Shown here: positions 1 through 9,569 of the stretch, one piece after another
Numbering within the stretch: the first letter of the stretch is position 1
Layout of the letters: each line of letters begins with the position of its first letter
Assembly: GCA_022494885.1 (NCBI GenBank)
Contig: JAGVSM010000985.1
Span: forward strand, 92,409 to 156,408
Length of the DNA: 64,000 bases
Source: Micrasema longulum
Taxonomy: Eukaryota > Arthropoda > Insecta > Trichoptera > Brachycentridae
Direction of reading: 5' to 3'
Position numbers and translations under genes: made by a program
The notes under the pieces: model-generated
The model's input: only the letters and a program-made list of their open reading frames with translations
Database searches by the model: none
What the model was told of the DNA's origin: nothing

Positions 1-104
1 TACGTTCTAAAAATTTATTTTTATGTGCCAATATGTCTTCTTGCTCATACTGATCATCGTGGTTTCGGATGTGACAGGGTTCAAAGAACACCCTGTATAA
101 TGTT
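1..104 (+). repeat. Terminal part of a dispersed DNA-transposon-like repeat
   Basis: Positions about 31-98 match, in reverse orientation, about 24,389-24,470. Both copies end in the motif ACAGGGTGTTC (here as its complement GAACACCCTGT). That end is typical of arthropod DNA-transposon termini, but no transposase is visible, so the superfamily is not assigned. Confidence 0.6.
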
Positions 105-900
105 AATATCTAACTGAACTGGAATTTTATAATTGTATTGTAAAATACTGGATTTCACGCCGCCAGCGTGTAACGGCGCGGTGCCGTACCGTAAAACGGC
201 ACGACGCGACGTCGTGGTGATATTGTCCAGGACCTAACGGGGCTAAATTATGTGTTTATTTTGAAATATCCAACAGCATGTCTCCATGATTTAAATGTCT
301 GAACTTTGGAATATTCCGTCTTTTGCTTGTGGTGACGCGATGTTACCTCGGTCGCGCGCAAAGGAATTATTTACCACAGTCTTTTAAGAGTTAAACAAGC
401 CGGTCTCGCCTTCTCCAATTATTACTGGCTGATTACCGATACGTCATATGTACGAACTACTGTTTGCTGGACTGAAACCGCTCCAAGGATTCCGCGCAAC
501 TGACAACTCACAACTCACAACTAACTAACCGCTTTGAATCGGTTCATTTGCCGCAATTACCCAACAGTCGATTAGCTAAATATTAATACGTAAATAAAAT
601 CACTTTAATGATGCGATGAGCGCATGACTAGTTTTATTTTTCATTGAAATATATACTATATACGAGAGCTGACATACGATAATACGTAACGTAAATATTA
701 CGAGTAAATACAAACATCTTGGTGGCTTGTTGGCTTGTTGGCTTGTTGGTGGAGATTTACCTATGTAAAATTAATCCAACTTAAAAATAATTTGTAAATT
801 TATTAATTTATTATCAAATTGTATCCATAAAATTTAACATTTAAACAAACTTGCATTGACTATCTAACTAGGGTTATTTATTTATTTATCTTTTTGCACA
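105..900. other. No gene seen; small GC-rich hairpin and 8-bp tandem repeat
   Basis: No coding region is recognised. A GC-rich patch at about 150-225 contains a short hairpin at 181-202 (GTGCCGT / ACGGCAC arms). At about 725-750 the unit CTTGTTGG is repeated three times. The rest is AT-rich intergenic sequence. Confidence 0.5.
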
Positions 901-939
901 TAATACATCTTCTCAGTTTTATCAATAGAGTGACGGCGA

Positions 940-1650
940 ACTTCAAAAATATTAATAGTTACCATCAAAACTCTTTATCGCTTACTACTCGTAGTTCGAC
1001 CCCATCTAGAATACGCTTCTCCTATTTGGTCTCCATTCTACAGGACTCATATTGACCATATCGAGTCTGTCCAACACCGTTTTCTAAGAAAAGTGGCATG
1101 CTTGCTCGGATTACAAAGGGGTAATTATTCCTATTTTGAAATAGAGCAATCTCTTAATCTGTCTTCATCGGAGAGACGTAGAACTGAGATGGACCTTATA
1201 TGCATTTTCAAAATACTTAATGCTTTAAGTGATGTCCCATCTCTGTTGCAATTAATTTTATTTCATGTTCCCAACCGTGTCACCAGAAGTTAAAATCTGC
1301 TATTTATAAAATCTTCTAAGAGCAACTTTGGTTTTTATGCCTTAATGTCCAGAATGTGTAGATTAGTCAATTCATCACACGACTTGGAATTCTTTGGGAT
1401 AGATCTTCCGTCTTTTCGTAGATCGCTTCGCGACTAAACAGTGTGGGATGAAGTTGGATTGGCATGGTTTAGCTCAAAGTTTTAGGTCTTTCGTTTTTTT
1501 TAATATATTGTATACAATTATTATTTTGCCCTTGTTTGTCTTTGCTAAATAGTTTTATGTTCTTTTTGTTCAGTTTCTTGCATTTATGTTTCTTCATGTA
1601 ACTGTTGTAATTGGCTCAGGCCGTATATATAATCCATAAATAAATAATGT
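940..1650 (+). mobile_element. LINE 3' end (reverse transcriptase C-terminus plus 3'UTR), family 1
   Basis: One frame from 964 to 1437 reads the C-terminal end of a non-LTR retrotransposon reverse transcriptase (RPHLEYASPIWSPF, then HIESVQHRFLRK). It is broken by one in-frame TAA at 1291. A nearly identical copy at 62,955-63,500 has CAA at that place, so this copy is dead. The 3'UTR runs to about 1,650. The clade is probably Jockey/CR1-like (inference). Confidence 0.75.
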
Positions 1651-1802
1651 TATTTGTACATTGGCGGGCTTATTACCAAATAGCAATTTCTTCCAACCAA
1701 CCAATAAAATAATAGTTTTATTTTTATAATTCAAGTTACAGAACATATTCAATAGAAAATAAAGATAATAAATTTATTTTTATTGTAAACTGAGCGAGAG
1801 AA

Positions 1803-2715
1803 ATGTGCTTGTTGATTTGATTAATGGATGCATTGAGAAAATAGGAAACTGGATGGCTGTTTATAGACTAACACTCAATACATCTAAAACGGAACAGCTA
1901 TGGATTGCTTCAGCCAGGCGACAGAATTTGATCCAGGATACGGCACTACCCGATGTATGGAGCACCGCTTTACCCACCGTTAAACTACTGGGAGTCATCC
2001 TTAATTCTGACCTTTCTCTTGACGCTCAAATAAGAAGAACGATAAGTTCATGCTTTTACCAGCTGAGAGAGATTAAATGCATACGCAAAAATTTGCCAGT
2101 TGATGCCGCCCGTCAATTAATAAATGCGTGTGTAGTGTCTAGAGTCGATTATTGTAATGGTATCTACGCAGGTCTACCAATGAATAAAATGACTCGCCTA
2201 CAGGCTGTACTAAATGCCGCAGCGAGACTTATTTTTGGAATTTCTAAATTCAGTTATATCACTCCACTACTTCGGGAATTGCACTGGCTACGTTTTCCAC
2301 AGAGGGTGGAATACAAACTCGCATTCCAGATGAACTAGCTGACAGACGTCTTACGCTTAGATCAGCTACGTCTACGTCGAAAGGAAAAGTTATTATACCT
2401 CTACGCAAACAGCGCACTAAATTCGGCGTGCATTTGCGGTCGCAGGCCCTACGGCATGGAATGCTCTCCCAGCAGAAATCCGAAACTGTGAGAGTGAAGT
2501 GATATTTCAGAAGAAACTTAAAACCCACTTGTTCTCTAAATCATTTGAATAAATTCTTAGCATGTGGTGGAAAAGTAATATGAAAAAGTACATTATTTTT
2601 CTTAAATTAAAAAGTTGAAGTTAAAATTAAATTTATATCTTTATATGATCACTTATATTACGAAAATGGCGCTATATAAGTTATCCATAATTATTATTAT
2701 TATTATCATTATTAC
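1803..2715 (+). mobile_element. L2/CR1-type LINE 3' fragment with (ATT)n tail
   Basis: The frame at 1805-2338 gives a reverse transcriptase thumb region with [29 protein letters not shown] and [18 protein letters not shown], a signature of L2/CR1-group LINEs. After about 2,319 the frame breaks. Compared with the relative at 54.5-54.9 kb, the stretch around [15 protein letters not shown] is deleted. The protein resumes with [20 protein letters not shown] sequence near 2,430-2,480 in shifted frames. The element ends in a conserved tail (ATGGCGCTATATAA at about 2,667) and an ATT microsatellite at 2,690-2,715, normal for this clade. Confidence 0.8.
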
Positions 2716-2719
2716 TTGG

Positions 2720-3220
2720 TCAATTCTTTGGATCTTAAATTTACTAATAAAAGTAACGATGTGTTGGTCAGTTTTACATATTTTCACATATTTTAAAAAC
2801 TATTTTTTTTTGGAGTGTCGGATTGACTTGGTATTTTTACTAGTCAAGCTTTATGCTAATACGATGTCAAAAAGTAAATAATCTCAATTTCATCATTTTT
2901 GCAAATTTTCACTTTTACTTGTATAACCACGATATATATATATATGTGTGTACAGCAAAAAGCAAATTTAAAAAAACAGTAAAGCACGTAGTATTATTAT
3001 CTTTATATTTATTTGTTTATTTGACAAATTATAATTTGAATTACTTTACGGGCTGTTTAACCCATCACGAAATGCAGACTGTAAATATAAGTTAGAAATT
3101 AATCAGCAGAAAGCAGACAGCTGCTAAACTGCCGATATGTGCAGAAAGTCAAAATATATTGTATTCATTATTGATATATCGGAATAATATCAAAGTTTAA
3201 AAGTGGCACGAAAGCCGTAG
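2720..3220. other. AT-rich stretch, no gene seen
   Basis: Only homopolymer-rich AT sequence and a short TA run at about 2,932-2,945. The open frames here are low-complexity and match no family I recognise. Confidence 0.5.
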
Positions 3221-3224
3221 ATAA

Positions 3225-3880
3225 ATTCGTATTTGTTAGTGTTGCCACATTTTCATTCACTTTATAGTTGAATTGTCGAAGATTTTTCAAAAATAACAAT
3301 TTGACATGGCAATTGAAATGACCACTCGACAATAGTCGAGTGAGTGACAAAATGTCATGTCTTTCAAGCATAAGATTTCAGGAGGCTTTTGTTATCAAAA
3401 AGTTTTATTAAATTATCGAATATTATAAACAAAAAAGCAAGTATTTCAAGAGGAAAAAATCGCGTACCTAAATTTGTTTTTCCGACAAACCGAAACTTTT
3501 TTTCTCTACTTTTCTCATCTAATGAGAGAACTAATGAAAATTGGACCTCGGATTAAAAAACTCTGTGGTAGACATTTGACTGACATTTTCTTTGAAACAT
3601 AAAATATTATTTAACGTGATATAAAAATATCATTTTTATGTAAAATAAAATTTGTTTTATATTTAAAGTTTAAAATTCATTAATTCAATTAGTCTTATTA
3701 AATGACCCTTTACTTCTTTACTCTGTTGTGTCAATTTTAGAGAAATTAACAGATTGCTTTTTTTTTTACCTTACTTTTGTGTTATGATTATATTTTTTAC
3801 CATCGTGCAACATTACGCGGCGACATCACGAATGCGCGCGGCGAAAGTGGGTCATAGTGGGGGAATTTTCGGACACAGTT
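3225..3880 (-). repeat. Dispersed repeat, inverted partner of 27,350-27,720
   Basis: Several blocks match 27,350-27,720 in the opposite orientation and in the same relative order. They include TTAAATGACCCTTTACTTC near 3,700, a block near 3,800-3,840 with GCGGCGACAT and GCGCGCGGCG, and TGTTAGTGTTGCCA at about 3,236. No transposase is seen. It is probably a non-autonomous DNA transposon. Confidence 0.6.
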
Positions 3881-3954
3881 TTTTTTCGGACACAATTTCG
3901 GACACATTTTCCGATGTATTCAAATATGATTCTACGCTCCTGGACCAATAATAA

Positions 3955-4390
3955 TAATAAATTTCGACAATTTTTATAGCGCTATGTTCGCAATCACTTT
4001 AAGGGCGCTGTACATTATACTAAAATAAAAAAAAATAAGGTCTGTCTACAAGCTAACTCTCAATAACTATTTACTTACAGACAAATTTTACAAATCATGT
4101 AATACACACAATATGGTACTTCTAAAAATTACATCTAAAAAGTAGGAATTTTTTGAGTCAGGAAACGATTTCACAAATAAACAAGTTTTTAATTTTTCCT
4201 GAAAACGGATTTCGAACTTCTGAAGGCAGAGCATTCCACGCCAAAGGTCCGGCTATTGCAAAAGCCCTATCGCCAAATTTTGAACTCTGCTTGGTGGTAG
4301 ATTTTCAGTTTCCGGGAAGCCAACTCACCAATCATCAGATCTCACCTGCTAGAAGTTGTAACGTCACTAGCTGAGTAATTTCAATATTAC
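3955..4390 (-). mobile_element. L2/CR1-type LINE 3' end (degenerate)
   Basis: On the minus strand about 4,300-4,160 reads SKFGDRAFAIAGPLAWNAL, equivalent to the C-terminal FGDRAFAVAGPTAWNALP motif of the L2-like family at 1.8-2.5 kb. It is followed by the family tail with AGCGCCCTTAAAGTGAT and ATAGCGCTATAAAAA at 4,015-3,970 (minus). Confidence 0.7.
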
Positions 4391-4393
4391 AAA

Positions 4394-5038
4394 TACCGTA
4401 AAACGGGGTTAAATTGCACCATCAAGGGTAACATTGCATCAAAAAAAAAAAGTTTTTAGAGACACCTGTTGTCATTGCTACTAACAATAACTCATTGTTT
4501 CTCCAAATATTCAATGGATGTCACTTTTCACTCTTACCTAAGGTTATTTTCCATTCAATATGGTACTTTAGTACTGAGCGATTAGCGGTTTGGATTGGTT
4601 GTGCAGTTTTTATGAATAATTTCTATAGGTAATTATTATCACATCTTCAACAGTGTGTATCATTCTAAGGTGAGTAAAGTGGTTTCGTATGTTGAATTTT
4701 GTCATGTATTTGATAATACCAGTATTTCTTACTAAATTTACCAAAAAATGTTAATATTAATATTTCCATGTCCATGAGGAATCTATTAAGATACCGAAGG
4801 AATAAAAAAGTGATGCAATGTCACCCCGCCCTAGGGCTTACTTTGCATCATTTTCCAAAAAATTATAGCTTGTATATGAAACTACAAAATATACTTATAA
4901 CCACAAAAAAGTAAAGGAAATATATTATATAACCATGACATTTATTGTCAAAAACACTACTCATCTCCTCGATGAAAAAAAATCATTATAGCTGAAAAGT
5001 TATTAAAAAGTGATGCAATTTAACCCCGTTTTACGGTA
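4394..5038. mobile_element. Non-autonomous DNA transposon with ~28-bp terminal inverted repeats
   Basis: The ends are TACCGTAAAACGGGGTTAAA at 4,394 and its reverse complement finishing at 5,038. Matching continues through AATTGCA. If the outer TA pair is the target duplication, this is Tc1/mariner-like (inference). An internal imperfect copy of the terminal motif (GTGATGCAATGTCACCCCG) lies at about 4,811. No open frame of use is present, so it depends on a partner in trans. Confidence 0.75.
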
Positions 5039-5039
5039 C

Positions 5040-5470
5040 ACAAAAAAAATGTGTATTTGTAATTGTGATTGTTTTTTCAACAAATTTTCTCATTTCTGAT
5101 ACCATTACTTATTGACATTTGAAATATTGGCCAGAAGTTACGGATTTTCTAACTCGGTATTTTTAGTAGATATGATTTACGAGTTCGACACTTACATTCG
5201 CGTGATTATTAATTATTGAATCTAATTTAGTAGCGCGATTAAGTTGAACGGTCTCAGTTCAGTAGAAGTACGCAATATTGTGAAACTTGAAACGTCTTGT
5301 GCCAAAACTATTGTACAACTTTTGTTTATCGCGAATAGGTCTAATGGATTTATGAAGATGGCGCTTACACACGCTAGAAGTACAAATAAGACGAGGCGAG
5401 AAGTAGTAAATATTAAATAATATTACAACATTAAATGATATTTTAATGAAACGTTAAAAATACATATTGA
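5040..5470. other. No gene seen
   Basis: AT-rich sequence without recognised domain, repeat partner or structured motif. Confidence 0.4.
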
Positions 5471-5628
5471 CGGCCTCCGGGTGTGATTACTGAGATGCTC
5501 GACTCACCCACTCCGGGTTTGATTCCCAGTGAGAACATAAAAATATGATATTTCTCAAGTCAGGGTTTTCGGTGCTGTAATTTGCCACTGAATTTGGGCC
5601 TTCTAGCCTGTTGCGGTGTAAAAAAATA
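5471..5628 (+). mobile_element. tRNA-derived SINE, family A (degenerate copy)
   Basis: Begins CGGCCTCCGGGTGTGATTAC and carries a box-B-like GGGTTTGATTCCC and the family body TTTCTCAAG...CTGTAATTTGCCACTG. Ends in GGCCTTCTAGCCTGTTGCGG plus an A-rich tail. The box A region is decayed relative to the copy at 5,908. Confidence 0.7.
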
Positions 5629-5907
5629 AGAACATTATGAGATTTTTGTAAATTACATTATCGGAGCTTTACTTTGAGTGACTAAATTCTGTGGCTAAAT
5701 TATTAAGCAACAACCTTACCTCAAATACATAAAAATGCACCACTAAACTTCCCCGTCGAATAATCCACCCTTATTGGTAATACGAGACGGTGGATGTAAG
5801 CTCCTTTCTGAACATTTTGCTTTAGAGGTCATCATCAGACCTGTCCACATTCGGGGGTTTAAATATGCTTATGGAGCCCAAATAAATAATCTTTATACAA
5901 CAAAAAT

Positions 5908-6083
5908 CGGCCTCCGTGGTGTAGTGGTCAAAACACTTGACTCACACACGGAAGGTTCTGGGTTCGATTCCCAGTGAGAACACAAAAAAAAAATCAATGT
6001 GATTTTTCTCAAGCCTGGGTGTTCTGTGATGTAATTTACCACTGTAATTGGGCCTCCTGGCCTGTTGTTGTGCAAAAAAAAAA
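5908..6083 (+). mobile_element. tRNA-derived SINE, family A
   Basis: tRNA-like head with box A (GTGGTGTAGTGG) and box B (GGTTCGATTCC), the pol III internal promoter. Next come the family body and the 3' segment GGCCTCCTGGCCTGTTG with an A-run. Head and body agree with copies at 44,732, 47,624 and 5,471. It is a SINE rather than a tRNA gene, because the body continues about 100 bp beyond the tRNA-like head. Confidence 0.85.
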
Positions 6084-6149
6084 CAAATGAAAAAACTGTT
6101 AATTTCACATTCTATCGCTATTTCACAATATTTAAAATAGTTTCGTTTC

Positions 6150-6320
6150 ATCAATTTATCTGAGAGAGCCTTTTAAGTCAAATAATCTACCGTCGGATGT
6201 CAGAGACGTCCTCATTTTTATTGTTTAATGTTAAATCAGGACTAAAATATTAGTTTTTCCTTTCCATTTTTCTTCTCCTTTTTTCCTTCCTAAAGGTACA
6301 TTTTTGTTTTTTCAAATACT
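6150..6320 (+). mobile_element. LINE family 2, coding-end remnant
   Basis: Reads NNLPSDVRDV-like sequence at about 6,180-6,215, matching NNLPTNVKG at about 18,148-18,175. The T/C-rich sequence after it also corresponds. The 3'UTR of the same family reappears at 7,265-7,400, so about 0.9 kb of other DNA separates the two parts. Confidence 0.5.
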
Positions 6321-6880
6321 GTATCAGTTTTTTTTAACGTTACTTCAACTATCTTATTTCAATAAAACTTTATAAATTGTATAAAATATAAATTATTATA
6401 TGTACAATATATTCATTTTTAAAATATTTTTTTATTATTTATAAATCATTTAACACAAAGTATTTTACAAGTATAATACGTTGAATTACATTCCCAGGAG
6501 TTACAACAACTCAATTCGGGACATAAATAATATTAACATTTAGAAAATAACACATATTGAGAACAACAAAGAAACTAAGCAAGTTCAGCACCTTTATAAC
6601 TAAATATAGCACTACAATATATACGCCTAAATCCTTTTCTTAAACAAGCAGATTTGATAAATAAATAAAAACGTTTTTAAGAATAAAAAAAGTTGTGAAT
6701 CTACTAAGGGAGATAAGGTCATTAACATCACATGCCATGCAGATGATGCTGCCATAGTGATGATGAAAACATATCCATCTCAGTAAGTAAACATCTGGAT
6801 GCCTAAGAAATGTCGTATAGTACAATGAACACATGATTATTGGAAACATTATTTGGATATACAAAACGTGTCAGACCAAA
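6320..6880. other. AT-rich stretch, no gene seen
   Basis: No domain or partner repeat recognised. It lies between the coding-end remnant and the 3'UTR remnant of LINE family 2, so it is probably inserted DNA. Confidence 0.4.
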
Positions 6881-7265
6881 TCATGGTGTATACAACAGAG
6901 GCGAGGATAGATAGAGAGAAAATAAAAAATACGAAAAACTAAATAGAAAAACCAAATAACTGCTCAGAACGTCAGAGATGAAAGTACTAAAGGCAATCGC
7001 AGGGAAACCCAAAAGAGGCAGAATCAAGAAGTTAGACGGATTTGCGATACCCAGTGCATGGTAAATAGATTATGGAGAGATTACGTCAATAATTCCATTA
7101 ATGGACAGCTCCAAAATCCCCTATACCATTGCCTACGAAATCCCGGCTGTTTGCTGTCTGCCCGGAAGACCACCAAGGGAAGAACAGCTGAAATTCAAAG
7201 CCTCTAGAGTTAGCTTTTAGCTGATACCAAATTAATCGATCTTAACCGAGAAGAAGAAGAAGGTT
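6880..7265 (+). mobile_element. RTE-like LINE C-terminal fragment (degenerate)
   Basis: About 6,978-7,050 reads MKVLKAIAGKPKRGRIKKLD, resembling the MKVLRxIxGKxxRDRxRN motif of RTE/BovB-like reverse transcriptase C-termini. About 7,155-7,170 reads GRPPRE. Several stops break the frame. It ends in a GAAGAAGAAG run. Confidence 0.5.
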
Positions 7266-7400
7266 AAACTTTCAGAAATAATTTTCACCCAGATCTTGAT
7301 CATTTAAAATGGGTTTTCTCAAACCGAACGGGTTGGCGGGTTGAATCGGAAAAAACTGTTTTAAGAAAATATACCCGCCTTTATATGTATTGTACATAAA
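7265..7400 (+). repeat. 3'UTR of LINE family 2
   Basis: The segment with TTCTCAAACCGAACGG, GAAAAAACTG and TTTAAG corresponds to 18,368-18,440 (TTCTTAAACTGAACGG, GAAAAAATTG, TTTAAG). Confidence 0.6.
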
Positions 7401-7439
7401 TCTATAAAATGTCTGTTCACTGTTATTCTAAATCAAGCT

Positions 7440-7690
7440 TGTTAGTTCTCCTCTGTTCTAATTATCTAAAGTGTTAAATATATCTAGACTATCGAAATTC
7501 TCGTTAAATGTTTCACATATTCGAGGGATGCTAGAATATTTAATGAAATTTATTCGTATAAGATTGACGTCTTTTGTGTGAAGAGAAAATAAAACATTCA
7601 GAGCTGGGCCGCGATTATGAACGCTATCTTCATCGATGCATATCGAGACGGTATAAAGTAACATCGATATTTATGTACAAAAATGTATAT
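7440..7690. repeat. Repeat block containing the empty site of the TTAA MITE
   Basis: The sequence around 7,494-7,530 (AATTCTCGTTAAATGTTTCAC then CGAGGGATGCTAGAAT) is the unoccupied counterpart of 12,491-12,815. At 12.5 kb the single TTAA (7,504-7,507) is replaced by TTAA-MITE-TTAA. Confidence 0.7.
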
Positions 7691-8035
7691 ATTTGTATGA
7701 GAATTCAAAGTATCTTCGTCGGTAACCTGTAATTAAACATGTTTAGAAAAAAAAAATTAAACATTTTCTATTTTCCATACAGGAAACTTAATTTTACTTT
7801 GTCGATAAAATTGCAGATAAATTTTAGCTTCCCATTAAAATGCGTACCCTGTTAAGGGAAGCATCGAAATTATAAGGCGCCATTCGCCACATCTTATCTA
7901 TGTGAACTAACGTTCTCTTCAATATTGAACATAAAATCTAAAAAGAGAAGTAAGTCGATTCAAATCATAAAATAATTTGATTATTAGCGTTTCAAAAATA
8001 AAACCACGATTCGAAAAAAAAAAACAGGCTCATTG
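7690..8035. other. No gene seen
   Basis: AT-rich, no recognised family. Confidence 0.4.
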
Positions 8036-8360
8036 ATAAACAAACAAACAAACCATCTCGCCGCTTCCCCGTAGGGCTAGGCAGAGAGGATAGAACGCCA
8101 TATCACTCTATCTTGGCATACAGACCTCGCTTCCTCTACATTCATACATCTTCTCATGCATGCACGCCGATTATTCCTACTTTTGACATGTCCATCTTCA
8201 AGTATTCGTTGAATTAAGTCATGCCATGTCTTTCTCAACTTTATCAACATTCGCATTGTAAATATATTTATTCATTCGCTCTACATTTCCAAACCAGCGC
8301 GCAGCTTTCTTGATTTTGTCGATAATGCATATCTCAGCCCTGCAAAATATACGGATCTCG
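8036..8360 (-). mobile_element. RTE-like LINE 3' end (family 3)
   Basis: Minus-strand sequence corresponds to the common C-terminal end of family 3 (RWFGHVERM ... CMRRCMNVE ... VMWRSIL ... GETA stop), seen better at 49.4 and 57.0 kb. This copy is frameshifted. It preserves an unbroken GATAATGCATATCTC stretch at about 8,322-8,336 where the 49.7-kb copy carries a hAT-like MITE. Confidence 0.7.
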
Positions 8361-8407
8361 ACATTACAAAACTATGAAAGTCATTTTGCAGCTATGTTTT
8401 TTCAATT

Positions 8408-8850
8408 CCCGGCATGGTTGATATGAAATATGTATTTATATAGGTGTTTTTTACAGTATGTAATATTTCGCAATCCCAGGACGGGCACCTGAAGCGTAAG
8501 GACTGATAATCTTACCTTCATGTTATAAAAACGATTAAGGTACGCTGCTTCTTAAAAATTATTATTTAATAATACATTTAGTAGATATCCACTCCAAGGA
8601 GTTCTAAAAAAAACCTCATTTTGGACCGTACAGATTTTTGTGACAATATAAATATCATATATACGTAGTTAATACATCCGAAATAGTAAGAAAACATAAT
8701 ATTAGAAACACAAAACATAGTACTTTACAGTATCTATATAAATTACAAACACTATAAAAAAGATTGAAGTACATATTATTTAATTTTTTTTAGTTGGTGT
8801 ACCAATGTAGTGCCCTATGCACCATTAGTTGCGGAAAGGGAATAATGAAT
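8408..8850 (+). mobile_element. SINE family B, 5'-truncated and interrupted
   Basis: Body sequence (GGTTGATATGAAATAT, CACCTGAAGCGTAAG, TACGCTGC) ends at about 8,548. The conserved 3' part (TTGGTGTACCAATG, TGCCCTATGCACCATTAG) resumes at about 8,793. In other copies these are adjacent, so about 244 bp have been inserted. The tRNA-like head is missing. Confidence 0.75.
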
Positions 8851-8921
8851 AAACGATTTTTTTCAGAAAATGAAAAAAAATACGGCAAAAGATTTAGGGG
8901 TCCAAAAAGTGCAAAATAATC

Positions 8922-9080
8922 AGGTTGTGGTCCCGTGGCTAGTGTCTCGGACTCACATCTCAAAGGTCCATGGTTCGAATCCCACTCTACTCTAACTTAA
9001 TTCCTATTTTCTAATAGTGAGTTCTTTACAACTCGTTGAAAATGGCCCTGAAATGAAATATTTGGGTATAAAAAAATAAA
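8922..9080 (+). mobile_element. tRNA-derived SINE, family C
   Basis: Head GGTTGTGGTCCCGTGGCTAG with box-B GGTTCGAATCCC, then body ending ACAACTCGTTGAAAATGGCC and AAATATTTGGGTA. The same order of blocks is at 30,117-30,275, with a head fragment at 32,167 and a reverse-strand body at 23,030. Confidence 0.8.
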
Positions 9081-9084
9081 TATG

Positions 9085-9185
9085 TTTTATGTATTATGTA
9101 TGTGTATGCGCATGGGTGTATGTACATGTGTATATATATATATATATATATATATGTAGATGTGTATATATATTTATATAATATA
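9085..9185. repeat. TA/TG microsatellite
   Basis: A (TA)n run at about 9,130-9,155 flanked by TATG/TGTA repeats. Confidence 0.85.
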
Positions 9186-9189
9186 TGTA

Positions 9190-9470
9190 ATAATAATGCG
9201 CTGTTCCTCGATCAACACAGCACAAACTATAGCTCGCATGCACAAATGTCCCGATTGTGTCGTATTGTAAACTCGAGACAAGATCTGGACTTTTTTGGTG
9301 TAAGTCTATAGATTTAAAAATTCACTAAGATAGACCGGATCTTGTCTTGAGGTAGTAATTTTTTTTTTGTCCTAGCTTTAATTATATTTTATAAGTGCCT
9401 ATATTTATTATAAGAAATTGTATTTACCAGTATTAAAATGGACTGAATAAGTCCGTCAAATAAATAAATA
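9190..9470 (+). mobile_element. LINE family 1-like 3' end
   Basis: The frame ending at about 9,311 reads MSRLCRIVNSRQDLDFFGVS, the counterpart of MSRMCRLVNSSHDLEFFGID in the 1-kb LINE copy. The 3'UTR ends with a TAAATAAATA run at about 9,460. Only the last part of the coding region survives. Confidence 0.65.
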
Positions 9471-9565
9471 TGTGTAAATGTATATGTGTGTATATATGTG
9501 TATGTATGTATATATGTGTATGCGTGCATGTATATGTATCAATATATGTATACGAGTAAGTATAT
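9466..9565. repeat. TATG/TGTA microsatellite
   Basis: Imperfect tetranucleotide repeat of TATG/TGTA type. A similar run precedes the LINE end at 9.1 kb. Confidence 0.8.
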
Positions 9566-9569
9566 ATTT

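Noticed and set aside
5908..6083. tRNA gene (box A and box B present)
   Set aside because: The head continues into a body shared by several dispersed copies with A-tails, so it is a SINE. The same reasoning applies to 14,870, 23,493, 30,117, 32,494, 44,732, 46,443 and 47,624.
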